NCBI GenBank assembly: GCA_903870145.1
Contig: CAIQBO010000006.1
Location: 1 to 64,000 of the forward strand
Source of the DNA: an uncultured Burkholderiales bacterium
GTDB taxonomy: Bacteria > Pseudomonadota > Gammaproteobacteria > Burkholderiales > Burkholderiaceae_C
Direction: 5' to 3'
Length of the DNA: 64,000 nt
Shown piece by piece: positions 1 to 9,200 of the stretch (position 1 is the first letter of the stretch; each line of letters opens with the position of its first letter). The notes below the pieces were generated by a model. It was given only the letters and a program-made list of their open reading frames with translations. It made no database searches and was not told the DNA's origin. The position numbers and the translations under genes are program-made.

Positions 1-1074
1 CCAGCGTGCAAAGGCAGGCGATTGCTCAGTTTGTTGCTGGAGCTGCACAGCATCGACAGATGCGCTGTCATATCTGTTGTCTAGTGCAGAACTTTGAAAA
101 ATTTCAGGCGGTACAAACGATGCGCTGATGCGTTCGAGCTCGACTTGTGACAAGGTGTGCGCAGCGCCATCAACATGCACAATTTGTTGGTACTCGGTTT
201 CGACTTCATCGATGTAGCGCTGGCCAAGGGCTTTGACCAAAATTTTGATGCGCGCTTTGTAGATATTGTCGCGGCGGCCCCAGCGGTTGTAGACGCGCAG
301 CACCGCTTCTAAGTAATTCATGATTTCTTGCCATGGCAAAAAGTCGCGAATCAAACTGCCAATCATGGGGGTACGCCCCATACCGCCCCCAACATAAATT
401 TTGAAACCCACTTGGTCTTGATCGTTTTTGACCAACTGCAAACCCACGTCGTGCCAGCCGATGGCTGCGCGGTCTTCTTTGGCACCGGTGATGGCAATTT
501 TGAATTTGCGCGGCAAATAGGCGAACTCGGGGTGCAAGCTGCTCCACTGGCGCAAAATTTCTGCATAGGGACGTGGGTCGGCCACTTCGTCCACACCCAC
601 ACCGGCCAGCTCGTCCGTGGTGATGTTGCGTATGCAGTTGCCGCTGGTTTGGATGCCGTGCATGTTGACACTGGCCAGCAGGTCCATCACATCGGCAGAG
701 CGCTCCAAAGCGATCCAATTGAATTGCACATTTTGGCGTGTGGTGAAGTGCCCGTAGCCTTGCGTTAGTCGCGGGGCTTTGCCCGCGAGCAAGTCTTGCT
801 GGGCCTGGGCCTTGGCAAACAAACTGCTGTCGGGTGTATCAAATTCACGTGCAATGCGGGACAGCACGCTCAATTGCGCACTGGAGATTTCACCGTAAGG
901 CACCGCCACACGCAGCATGGGGGCGTAGCGCTGAACGTACCAGCCGTTTTGCAAACGCAAGGGGCGAAATTCTTCGTCTGACAATTGGCCGGCTTGCCAT
1001 CGCTGGAGTTGATCTCGGTGCTGCGCGGCGCGCTGCTGCACAAATTGGTGGTCAAATTCTGTGTACTGGTACAT
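1..1074 (-). CDS. cysI: Nitrite/sulfite reductase hemoprotein, C-terminus cut off by window edge
   Basis: The frame is open from an ATG at 1074 to base 1, giving 358 codons with no stop, so the 3' end lies outside the window. The family reduces sulfite to sulfide (or nitrite to ammonia) with siroheme and a [4Fe-4S] cluster in the cytoplasm. The visible part holds the first ferredoxin-like half-domain (GHFTTRQNVQFNW), then SGNCIRNIT and KIYVGGGMGRTPMIG, all typical of the family. The cluster and siroheme cysteines lie nearer the C-terminus and cannot be checked. A good sigma-70 promoter lies about 90 nt upstream. I favour assimilatory sulfite reductase; nitrite reductase is the alternative, and the cut-off genes downstream would settle it. 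Confidence 0.85.
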   Translation of the reverse strand, partial: MYQYTEFDHQFVQQRAAQHRDQLQRWQAGQLSDEEFRPLRLQNGWYVQRYAPMLRVAVPYGEISSAQLSVLSRIAREFDTPDSSLFAKAQAQQDLLAGKAPRLTQGYGHFTTRQNVQFNWIALERSADVMDLLASVNMHGIQTSGNCIRNITTDELAGVGVDEVADPRPYAEILRQWSSLHPEFAYLPRKFKIAITGAKEDRAAIGWHDVGLQLVKNDQDQVGFKIYVGGGMGRTPMIGSLIRDFLPWQEIMNYLEAVLRVYNRWGRRDNIYKARIKILVKALGQRYIDEVETEYQQIVHVDGAAHTLSQVELERISASFVPPEIFQSSALDNRYDSASVDAVQLQQQTEQSPAFARW

Positions 1075-1165
1075 CTGAAAATATAGTTTTTAAACAAGTT
1101 GCAGAGCAGCCAATGCGCGCTGACCCCAAATCTGCTGAATGCATGGAAAATCTTGCGAATGCAGG

Positions 1166-1193
1166 AATATAGGAGTTCTTTATTACTTTTCAA
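1166..1193 (-). promoter_or_regulatory. Predicted sigma-70 promoter of cysI
   Basis: On the minus strand TTGAAA (1193-1188) and TATATT (1171-1166) are separated by 16 nt, each one mismatch from consensus. They sit in an AT-rich stretch that also carries TATATAGT just upstream of the -35. The predicted leader is about 85 nt. AT-rich sequence over the -35 would suit a LysR-type activator such as CysB, but no CysB site can be assigned. The rest of 1075-1298 shows nothing else I can name. Confidence 0.5.
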
Positions 1194-1298
1194 ACTATAT
1201 ATTTGTTTTACACATATGCTTTTTGATCATAAGAATAGGAGCCCCTTAGACATTGGAGCCTGCAGAGCGCCGCCCGCTCGCCCAAATGCAGCAGGTGG

Positions 1299-3149
1299 CT
1301 ACAGGTAGCGTGAGGCGGCCATCAAGCGCGCCAATGAGGCGGCCATGGGCAAGGGCTCTTGGTTCAGCCACGCTGCGTTTAACTCGCCGCACAAGACTGA
1401 CCAACTGATGCCGCGCGCGCCCATGCCTGTGCACAAACTGATGCCTTGGTATGCCGGGTTTTGCATAGGGCCCACGGCGGGCAATCGGTCGGGCAGAGTT
1501 GCACGCACGCCAGCCCAGGCTTGCGTCTGCGCTGTATCAAACGCAGCCAGAATTTCATTGCTCAGCAAAGGCAAGAGCTCGGCCCATTGGTTCTGGTTGC
1601 TGGTTTGGTCGAGCTGGCGAACTTGCGTGTCTAAGTCATCTCTTTGAAAACTTGAGCCCACAATCCAGCCGTCTTCAACGCCGCCGCTCAGTTGCATGGG
1701 AACCCCGCCGATGTAACTGCCGTGGCCATTGACGGGTGCGTGTGGCAGGCATGTCTGCAGCGCAGGGCTCAGGCTTCGCATGGCACCAAAGCTGACTTGC
1801 CCACGCAAAGCTGTGGCCGGTAAGCGCCTGGCAGTGGGTGAAGTTTTCGGCGGCATGACAGAGTCAAGCAGCGCTTGGCAATCAAAGCCATTGGCCAAAA
1901 TCACATGCTCTGCTTGTGCCAACAGCTCTTCACTGGCGCTCCACAACAGCCACATGTTGCCGCTCTTTTGCAGGCCCGCCACGGGGCTGCTGGTTTGCAA
2001 AGTGATGCCCGGTGTTTTCAATTGGGCTTGTATCAAAGACTGCGGGCGCATCCACCCGGCCATGGCGTGCCACAACACGGCGTTGCTCTCGGGCAAGCCT
2101 GCAGCAAGCACTTGGCTTGGGCTTGCAGGGCTGCTCCATTCGTGACCTTGCGCGGGCCACTGATCGCCAGTAGGTAATTTACGTTGGCCTTTGAGCAAGT
2201 GCTCCAGCAGGCCGCTTTGCTGCCAATCTGTGCCTTGCATCAGCAAGTCTTGAGCACGTTGCCACGTTGCGCGCACGCCATCTCGCGTGATGCGCGACAA
2301 GACGTTGTCGTCCGCAGAAACATGCGTGGCAAAAATGCCCGCAGGCAAACCCGAAGCGCCTGCGCCAAGGCCAGGGCCGGCGTCTAGCACTTGCACATGC
2401 CAGCCGCGCTGGGCCAGGCTTGCGGCTGCGGCCGACCCTGCCAAACCAGCACCGACCACCACGACATGCGGTGGCTCATGGTGAGAAGAGCCGCCATGCC
2501 CCAGGGCTGTACTGGTTCGCAAGTTGGTTTGAAATGGCCAGCTCGGGTGGTAGCAGGCCATGGGGGTCTGCGGCAAAATTTCAAAGCCGTGGGGGGCCAT
2601 GTCTTCATGCGCCACAGGCACATGCGCGGGCCATGACAAGACGGTGCCTCGGCGCGATAGCCGAGCCAAGTTGAGCGGCTCAAAGCCCGGGGCAGGTTGC
2701 CAGTCAATGCTGTCCGCAGCAAAGTCGATTTCTTTCCACAGTTTGGCCGCATCGCCAATGCATAAATTCAGCTGGACCCGCCCGTGCATAAATACAAGGC
2801 GATGCACACCGGGCAGCAAGCCGCGGCATTCGCGGCTCAAAGCTTGCGCTAATTCTTGAAATGAAGTCTGAAATGGCGAATGCAGGCTCGCTGCGCGCAG
2901 CACCCCTTGAGGCTGAGGCGGGTGCTCGCAAAAAGCGGTGAAGAACAGTCGCGTGGGGCTCTTGACATCCTGCTTGAGCGCCATGCAGGTGCTCAAAAAT
3001 CGTTCACCGTTGCCAAAGTCAGTCTCGAGCGCATGCCACTGGCGTTGACCCTGCCATGCTTGGCTGTGAAAGGCTGCGCCAGTGCTGCCAGCAGCGGCCA
3101 GGTTCGTTTTTTCAGGGGCCGGGAGGGGGGACATAGCCCTGGGCGGCAT
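1299..3149 (-). CDS. mnmC: tRNA 5-methylaminomethyl-2-thiouridine synthesis protein MnmC, methyltransferase half degenerate
   Basis: MnmC modifies U34 of tRNAs reading split codon boxes. Its C-terminal FAD domain removes the carboxymethyl group from cmnm5(s2)U and its N-terminal domain then methylates nm5(s2)U. The FAD domain is intact, with Rossmann motif [10 protein letters not shown] near residues 229-238 and a family-typical C-terminus. The N-terminal half is poor. The SAM motif reads ETDFGNG (residues 42-48), the first 50 or so residues of the family are missing, and the DGFAPxxNPxMW segment is replaced by a shorter unrelated stretch. The open frame extends to 3212, but that would overlap yggX by about 100 nt. 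I chose ATG 3149, which has AAGG 5 nt upstream; ATG 3134 is the alternative. It overlaps yggX by 38 nt and is probably co-transcribed with it. Confidence 0.85.
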   Translation of the reverse strand: MPPRAMSPLPAPEKTNLAAAGSTGAAFHSQAWQGQRQWHALETDFGNGERFLSTCMALKQDVKSPTRLFFTAFCEHPPQPQGVLRAASLHSPFQTSFQELAQALSRECRGLLPGVHRLVFMHGRVQLNLCIGDAAKLWKEIDFAADSIDWQPAPGFEPLNLARLSRRGTVLSWPAHVPVAHEDMAPHGFEILPQTPMACYHPSWPFQTNLRTSTALGHGGSSHHEPPHVVVVGAGLAGSAAAASLAQRGWHVQVLDAGPGLGAGASGLPAGIFATHVSADDNVLSRITRDGVRATWQRAQDLLMQGTDWQQSGLLEHLLKGQRKLPTGDQWPAQGHEWSSPASPSQVLAAGLPESNAVLWHAMAGWMRPQSLIQAQLKTPGITLQTSSPVAGLQKSGNMWLLWSASEELLAQAEHVILANGFDCQALLDSVMPPKTSPTARRLPATALRGQVSFGAMRSLSPALQTCLPHAPVNGHGSYIGGVPMQLSGGVEDGWIVGSSFQRDDLDTQVRQLDQTSNQNQWAELLPLLSNEILAAFDTAQTQAWAGVRATLPDRLPAVGPMQNPAYQGISLCTGMGARGISWSVLCGELNAAWLNQEPLPMAASLARLMAASRYL

Positions 3150-3387
3150 CAGCCCCTTCGCCAAAGAAATGCTTTTCCATTTGACGCGCCAGATACTGGC
3201 GAGCCCGGGCATCAGCCAAGTTCAGGCGGTTTTCATTGAGCAGCATGGTTTGGTGCTTGAGCCAAGCGGCCCAAGCCTCTTTGCTGACGTTTTCCCAAAT
3301 GCGTTTGCCCAGATCGCCGGGGTAGGGCGGAAAGTCCAAACCTTCTGCTTGTGTGCCTAATTTGATGCAATTGACAGTGCGTGCCAT
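3112..3387 (-). CDS. yggX: Fe(2+)-trafficking / oxidative damage protection protein YggX
   Basis: This is a 91-residue member of the YggX family, small cytoplasmic proteins linked to protection of iron-sulfur clusters from oxidants. The N-terminus [11 protein letters not shown] with its conserved cysteine and the middle [18 protein letters not shown] are diagnostic, and the length is normal. It is first in a two-gene unit with mnmC, whose start lies inside its 3' end. The 152-nt gap to the divergent reductase gene contains TATAAA at about 3430, a possible -10 for the plus-strand gene, and little else. Confidence 0.95.
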   Translation of the reverse strand: MARTVNCIKLGTQAEGLDFPPYPGDLGKRIWENVSKEAWAAWLKHQTMLLNENRLNLADARARQYLARQMEKHFFGEGADAAQGYVPPPGP

Positions 3388-3539
3388 GGGGTTCCTTGAT
3401 GTGTCTTAAGCTCGGTCAACAGAGAGGGATATAAAATAATTCATTTTCCAGTGACAGGGTGAGACTTTAGCAAGCTTCTGTTGCCTGTCCTGCCATCAGG
3501 GTCAGTTAGCCCTGTATTTTTTCAATTAATTGAGAGTTC

Positions 3540-4316
3540 ATGAGTGCTTTTCTTGAAGAACGCGTTTTGAGCGTTCACCACTGGACAGACCGTTTGTTCA
3601 GTTTCACCACCACCCGAGACCCTGCCTTGCGCTTTTCCAATGGTCACTTCACGATGATTGGCCTCAGGGGCGAGGGCGGCAAACCTTTGCTGCGTGCCTA
3701 TAGCATTGCCAGTGCCAATTACGAAGAGCACTTGGAGTTTTTAAGCATCAAAGTGGCCGACGGGCCCTTGACCTCGCGCTTGCAGCACATCCAAGTGGGT
3801 GACAGCATCGTGGTGGGGCGCAAACCCACAGGCACTTTGCTGATTGACTATTTGCTCCCCGGCAAACGTCTTTATTTGGTCGGCACGGGCACTGGTTTGG
3901 CACCTTACTTGAGCATCATTCGGGACCCTGAAACATACGAGCGTTTTGAACAAGTGATTTTGGTGCACGGTGTGCGACAAGTCAAAGAGTTGGCCTACCA
4001 CGACTTCATCACCCAAGAGTTGCCAAAGAATGAATTTTTAGGCGAGATGGTGACCCAGCAATTGCTTTACTACCCCACCGTCACGCGTGAGGCTTATGTG
4101 CGCCAAGGCCGCGTCACGACGCTGCTGGAGTCAGGGCAATTGGGCCAGGAGTTGGGCTTGCCTGCATTGAACCCAGAGCACGACAGGGTCATGATTTGCG
4201 GCAGTCCAGGAATGCTGCGTGACATGAAAACCATGTGTGAAAAATTGGGGTTTGCAGAAGGCAACACCAGCAAGCCGGGGGCTTTCGTGATTGAAAGAGC
4301 TTTCGTTGAAAGTTAA
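3540..4316 (+). CDS. fpr: Ferredoxin-NADP(+) reductase
   Basis: This is a 258-residue cytoplasmic flavoprotein that moves electrons between NADPH and ferredoxin or flavodoxin. It shows the FAD-binding RAYSIAS motif in the N-terminal barrel, the pyridine-nucleotide motif GTGTGLAPYLSI, and MICGSPGML before the C-terminal segment, as in bacterial subclass I FPRs. The ATG at 3540 follows a GAGAG ribosome-binding site. A weak 5-bp hairpin with a T-rich tail lies about 20 nt before the start. dsbB begins 4 nt after the stop, so the two are probably co-transcribed. Confidence 0.95.
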   Translation: MSAFLEERVLSVHHWTDRLFSFTTTRDPALRFSNGHFTMIGLRGEGGKPLLRAYSIASANYEEHLEFLSIKVADGPLTSRLQHIQVGDSIVVGRKPTGTLLIDYLLPGKRLYLVGTGTGLAPYLSIIRDPETYERFEQVILVHGVRQVKELAYHDFITQELPKNEFLGEMVTQQLLYYPTVTREAYVRQGRVTTLLESGQLGQELGLPALNPEHDRVMICGSPGMLRDMKTMCEKLGFAEGNTSKPGAFVIERAFVES

Positions 4317-4320
4317 CGCG

Positions 4321-4860
4321 ATGCAAGCCCTGCGAAACTTCAAGCAATGGCCCATTCAGGTTTGGTTGGCATTTCTTTCGTTGATCTGCGTGGGCATGTT
4401 TTTGGCTGGCATGTATTTACAACATGTTGTCGGCTTGGTGCCATGCCCGATGTGCATCGTGCAGCGTTATGCATTGATTGGGGTGGCTGTGTTTGCGGCT
4501 TTTGGCGCCACTTGGCAGCCTGGGTTTTGGCGCTCGCTTTGCGCTTCTTGGCTGGTGCTGCTGGCTGCGTGCTTTGGCGCATTTGTGGCAGCGCGCCAAA
4601 CTTGGCTGCAGTGGTACCCGCCCGAAGTGGTCTCGTGCGGGCGTGATTTTTACGGCATGGTCGAGAATTTTCCGCCCCAGCGCTGGGTGCCCATGATCTT
4701 CAAAGGCAGCGGCGACTGCAGCAAAATTGATTGGACTTTTTTAGGCGGTTCACTGGCCAACTGGTCTTTCTTGGCTTTTGCCAGCATGGTGGTTTTGATG
4801 CTGCTTTTGCGCTGGCGCGATGGGCTTTTGAAGCCCGCACACACTGCAGATTTAACTTAA
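4321..4860 (+). CDS. dsbB: Disulfide bond formation protein B
   Basis: DsbB is the inner-membrane quinone reductase that reoxidises DsbA. The 179 residues show four hydrophobic segments and both functional cysteine pairs: Cys42-Cys45 (CPMC) in the first periplasmic loop, and Cys106 with Cys133 in the second. The frame also contains a start at 4291 inside fpr, but the ATG at 4321 leaves a 4-nt gap and matches the normal N-terminus. Its last 9 nt overlap the 3' end of the convergent argA. Confidence 0.95.
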   Translation: MQALRNFKQWPIQVWLAFLSLICVGMFLAGMYLQHVVGLVPCPMCIVQRYALIGVAVFAAFGATWQPGFWRSLCASWLVLLAACFGAFVAARQTWLQWYPPEVVSCGRDFYGMVENFPPQRWVPMIFKGSGDCSKIDWTFLGGSLANWSFLAFASMVVLMLLLRWRDGLLKPAHTADLT

Positions 4861-6201
4861 TTTTTTCATCAAGACTTGGCTGCGCCTGTCCCAGTTATAT
4901 TTGCGCTTGCGCGCTTCAGGCAACCAGTCAGGGTCCATTTGCACAAAACCACGTTTGATGAACCAATGCATGGCGCGGGTGGTGAGCACAAAAATACTTT
5001 GCAAGCCCGTGGCCCGCGCGCGTTGTTCGATGCGTTTTAAAATTTTCTCGCCATCGCCTTGGCCTTGTGAATGCGGAGAGACTGTCAAAGCGGCCATCTC
5101 AGCGGTTTTGGCTTCGGGGTAAGGGTACAGGGCCGCGCAGGCAAAGATCACACCGTCGTGCTCGATGATGCTGTAGTGATCGGCATCACGCTCAATTTCA
5201 TTGCGGCTGCGTTTGACCAAGCTGCCATCTTTTTCAAACGGCTCTATCAGTTGCAAGATGCCGCCCACATCATCGGGGGTGGCTTCGCGCAGCTCTTCTA
5301 ATTTTTCGTCAACCACCATGGTGCCGATGCCGTCATGCACATAAATTTCAAGCAACAAAGCGCCATCCACAGAAAAAGGCAGGATGTGGCTGCGCTCAAC
5401 GCCTTCTTTGCAGGCTTTGACGCAATGCTGCAAATAAAACGCGGTGTCGGTGGGCACGAGCGGGCTGGGCAGTTGCAGCAGCAGTTGCTCAGCAGCGGCC
5501 AAAGGCAGTTCAGTGTCAATCGGATTGTCTTCAGACTCGGGTTCTGTGGGCCGCAGGCGCAGGCCAGCGATCTCGGTCATGAACAGCAGTTTGTCGGCTT
5601 GCAATTCAATGGCCACGCTGGTGGCAACCTCTTCCATGGACAAGTTGAACGCTTCGCCCGTGGGTGAAAACCCAAATGGCGAGAGCAAAACCAGGGCGCC
5701 CATGTTCAAGGTTTGTGTGATGCCCGCCACGTCTACCTTGCGCACCAAGCCCGAGTGCTGGAAATCCACACCGTCAACGATACCCACGGGCATGGCGGTG
5801 ATGAAGTTGCCAGATATCACGCGCACGGTCGAGCCCGCCATGGGCGTGTTGGGCAAGCCTTGGCTGAATGCGGCTTCAATCTCGTAGCGCAGTTGGCCTG
5901 CGGCCTCTTGCGCGCAGTCCAGCGCAACGCTGTCGGTGATGCGAATGCCCTGTGAGTATTGCGGTGTGTGGCCCTTGGCCAGCAATTGTTCGTTGACTTG
6001 GGGCCTAAAGCCGTGAACTAAGACGATTTTGACACCCATGCTTTGAATCAAGGCCAAGTCTTGCGCCAAGTGTTGCAACTTGCCCGCGGCAATGGCCTCA
6101 CCTGCGATGCCCACCACAAAGGTTTTGCCCCTGTGCATGTGGATATAAGGCGCAACCGAGCGGAACCAGGGCACGAAGGTGAAATTGAAAACTGTAGACA
6201 T
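4852..6201 (-). CDS. argA: N-acetylglutamate synthase (amino-acid N-acetyltransferase)
   Basis: ArgA makes N-acetyl-L-glutamate from glutamate and acetyl-CoA, the first step of arginine synthesis. The 449 residues hold an amino-acid-kinase-like domain (LVHGFRPQVNEQL, about residues 60-75), which in the family carries the arginine feedback site. A C-terminal GNAT domain follows, with acetyl-CoA loop SPHSQGQGDGEKIL and the terminal LTTRAMHWFIKRGF. This is the classical two-domain form at normal length. The gene is convergent with dsbB, overlapping 9 nt, and divergent from hrpA. Confidence 0.95.
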   Translation of the reverse strand: MSTVFNFTFVPWFRSVAPYIHMHRGKTFVVGIAGEAIAAGKLQHLAQDLALIQSMGVKIVLVHGFRPQVNEQLLAKGHTPQYSQGIRITDSVALDCAQEAAGQLRYEIEAAFSQGLPNTPMAGSTVRVISGNFITAMPVGIVDGVDFQHSGLVRKVDVAGITQTLNMGALVLLSPFGFSPTGEAFNLSMEEVATSVAIELQADKLLFMTEIAGLRLRPTEPESEDNPIDTELPLAAAEQLLLQLPSPLVPTDTAFYLQHCVKACKEGVERSHILPFSVDGALLLEIYVHDGIGTMVVDEKLEELREATPDDVGGILQLIEPFEKDGSLVKRSRNEIERDADHYSIIEHDGVIFACAALYPYPEAKTAEMAALTVSPHSQGQGDGEKILKRIEQRARATGLQSIFVLTTRAMHWFIKRGFVQMDPDWLPEARKRKYNWDRRSQVLMKKLS

Positions 6202-6298
6202 TGCTTATTTTTCTGCTCTTGACTGGGGGCCTTTGGGCTTGGACTCAGCGGATAATTCGGAATTCCCCGCAGCATTGATTTTTACAGAAGTTTCGCCT

Positions 6299-9200
6299 TT
6301 GTCCGCCATTCCATTGAAAATCGAGTTCCCTGAGTCTTTGCCAGTGTCGGCAAAGCGCGACGAGATCGCTGCCGCCATGACCGCACACCAGGTGATCATC
6401 GTGTGCGGGGAGACCGGTTCAGGTAAAACCACCCAATTGCCCAAAATCGCCTTGGCGCTGGGCCGCGGGCGCATGAATGCGGCCCCAGGCCAGCGGGGGC
6501 GCTGGATCGGCCATACCCAGCCCAGGCGCATTGCGGCCAGCAGCGTGGCCAAGCGCATTGCCGAAGAATTAAAGACCCCCTTGGGCGAGGTGGTGGGCTT
6601 TAAAGTGCGATTTCAGGACAGATTAACCCCTGGGACCTCGGTCAAGTTAATGACCGATGGCATTTTGCTGGCTGAAACGCAAAACGACCCTTTGCTGCTG
6701 GCTTATGACACTTTGATCATTGACGAGGCGCACGAGCGCAGTTTGAACATCGACTTTTTATTGGGCTACTTGCGGCAAATACTGCCTCAAAGACCTGATT
6801 TGAAAGTGATCGTGACCTCGGCCACCATCGACGCCGACCGCTTTGCCAAGCACTTTGCCTCTGCCCAAGGCCCAGCGCCCGTGATCATGGTCTCGGGCCG
6901 AATGTTCCCAGTTGAAATGCGTTGGCGCCCGTTTGAAGAAAGTCGTGAACACGATTTGAATGACGCGATTGCGCAAGCGGTTGACGAGTTGTGGACCGGC
7001 CATGCGCAGGGTGATATTTTGGTTTTTTTGCCGGGCGAGCGTGAGATTCGAGAAGCCGCTGACCACTTGCGCAAGCACCTCTTACACAACGTCATCACGC
7101 GCAGCGCCGAAGTGCTGCCTTTGTTTGCGCGTTTGTCGCAAGCAGATCAAGATCGCATTTTTGATACGCATTCAGGAAGGCGCATTGTGCTGGCCACCAA
7201 CGTGGCAGAAACCTCGCTGACGGTGCCTGGCATACGCTATGTGATCGATGCTGGCACAGCGCGCGTTAAGCGCTACAGCCTGCGCAGCAAGGTCGAGCAG
7301 TTGCTGGTCGAGCCCATCAGCCAAGCCGCAGCGAACCAGCGTTCAGGGCGGTGTGGGCGTGTGGCCGATGGCATTTGCATTCGCTTGTACGATGAAAAAG
7401 ATTTTGCGGGTCGCGCGCGTTTCACCGACCCAGAAATTTTGCGATCGTCTTTGGCTGGTGTGATCTTGCGCATGAAGGCTTTGCATTTGGGCGTGGTGGA
7501 GGATTTCCCATTCATTGAAGAGCCCTCACGCCGCGCTATCACAGACGGCTATCAATTGTTGGCCGAGCTGGGCGCTGTGGACGAGGCCAATGAGTTGACC
7601 AAAACCGGCGTGGAACTTTCAAAATTGCCGCTGGACCCCCGAGTTGGACGCATGATTTTGGAGGCTCGCGACAGGCAAGCTCTGGACGAAGTTTTGGTGA
7701 TTGCCAGTGCCCTGTCTGTGCAAGACGTGCGGGACAGACCGATGGAGGCTCAAGCGCAAGCAGACCAAGCACACGCCAAATTTGACGACGATAAAAGTGA
7801 ATTCACGGGTTACTTGAAACTGTGGAAATGGCTGGGCGAGGCACGCGGGGGCAAGCCCGAGCACGCGCCCACGGGGAAACCCACGCAAGGCCCTAGGCAG
7901 CCCAGTGTCGCCGGCGGCCACAAACTGAGCAATCGCCAATACGAGCAATTGCTGCGGCAAAATTTTGTCAACATTCGCCGCGTGCGCGAATGGCGCGACA
8001 CGCATACACAGTTGCACACCGTGGTGGCAGAGCACCGCTGGCGCATCAACGTGCAGCCCGCCAGCTATGAGCAATTGCATTTGTCTATGTTGGCGGGTTT
8101 GCTAGGCAATGTGGGCTGCAAGCAAGACGAGGAAGATGTTTATTTGGGCGCACGCGGCATCAAGTTTCACCGCCATCCCGGTGCGCATCTTTCGAAGAAA
8201 CCAGGGCGCTGGACGGTGGTGGCCGAATTGGTCGAGACCACGCGTTTGTTTGGTCGCGGCATGGCCGCCATTGAGCCCACTTGGCTAGAGCAAGTGGGCG
8301 CCCATTTGCTGCGAAAACAATTGCTCGACCCACATTGGGAAAAAAAATCAGCCGAGGTGGTGGCATTGGAGCGCGCTACTTTGTACGGGTTGGCGGTCTA
8401 CAGTGGCCGGCGCATCAGTTTTGGCCGGATTGACCCACAAGGCGCACGCGAGATTTTCATTCGTGAAGCATTGGTGCAAGGGCAGTGGGAAACGGCTCTG
8501 CCATTTTTAGCAGCCAACCACAAAATGGTGGCCAAAGTGGAAGAGCTGGAGCACAAGTCCAGGCGCCAAGATGTGCTGGTTGACGACGAGTTGATCTACG
8601 CATTTTATGACCAGCAACTGCCCGCCGATGTGTGCACCGGCCGCGGCCTGGAGGCTTGGTACAAAGAGGAAGTCAAACACCAACCGCGTTTGCTGCTCTT
8701 GAGCCGCGAAGAGTTGATGCGCCATGAAGCAGCAGGCATCACGACACAAGCTTTCCCCAAAACCTTGCGCCTTGGGGGCACAGATTGCAGCGCCACCTAT
8801 TTGCATGAGCCTGGAGATGCGCGCGACGGCGTGACTGTGACTGTGCCCTTGTTTGTGCTCAACCAAGTCAACCCAGACCGCTGTGAGTGGCTGGTGCCGG
8901 GCTTGCTCAAAGACAAGATTCAAGCCTTGCTCAAAAGTTTGCCGCAAAAACCACGCTCACGCTTTGTGCCTTTGCCAGACTCTGCCGCCAAATTGGCTGA
9001 GGTCATGGGGGCACCCGAAAATTTTGGCAACGGCTCTTTGACAGATGCCTTGCTCAAAAAAGTGCGCGACATGACCAGCCTGGACGTTCAGCGGGCTGAC
9101 TTCAAATTGGACATGCTCACCCCGCATTTGTTCATGAACATTTGTGTGGTGGATGAACACGGCCGGCAAATGGGCATGGGCCGCAACTTGGGGGCGCTCA

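Noticed and set aside
870-1193. 107-residue minus-strand frame upstream of the left-edge reductase
   Set aside because: It is out of frame with the clear reductase coding sequence over most of its length, and its product has no recognisable features.
3150-3212. 21-residue upstream extension of MnmC
   Set aside because: It would overlap yggX by about 100 nt, and a better-placed start with a ribosome-binding site lies at 3149.
3497-3519. Terminator or attenuator before fpr
   Set aside because: The stem is only 5 bp with an 8-nt loop; too weak to call.
6179-6298. 40-residue N-terminal extension of HrpA from GTG 6179
   Set aside because: It overlaps the start of divergent argA, leaves no room for promoters, and lacks family similarity.
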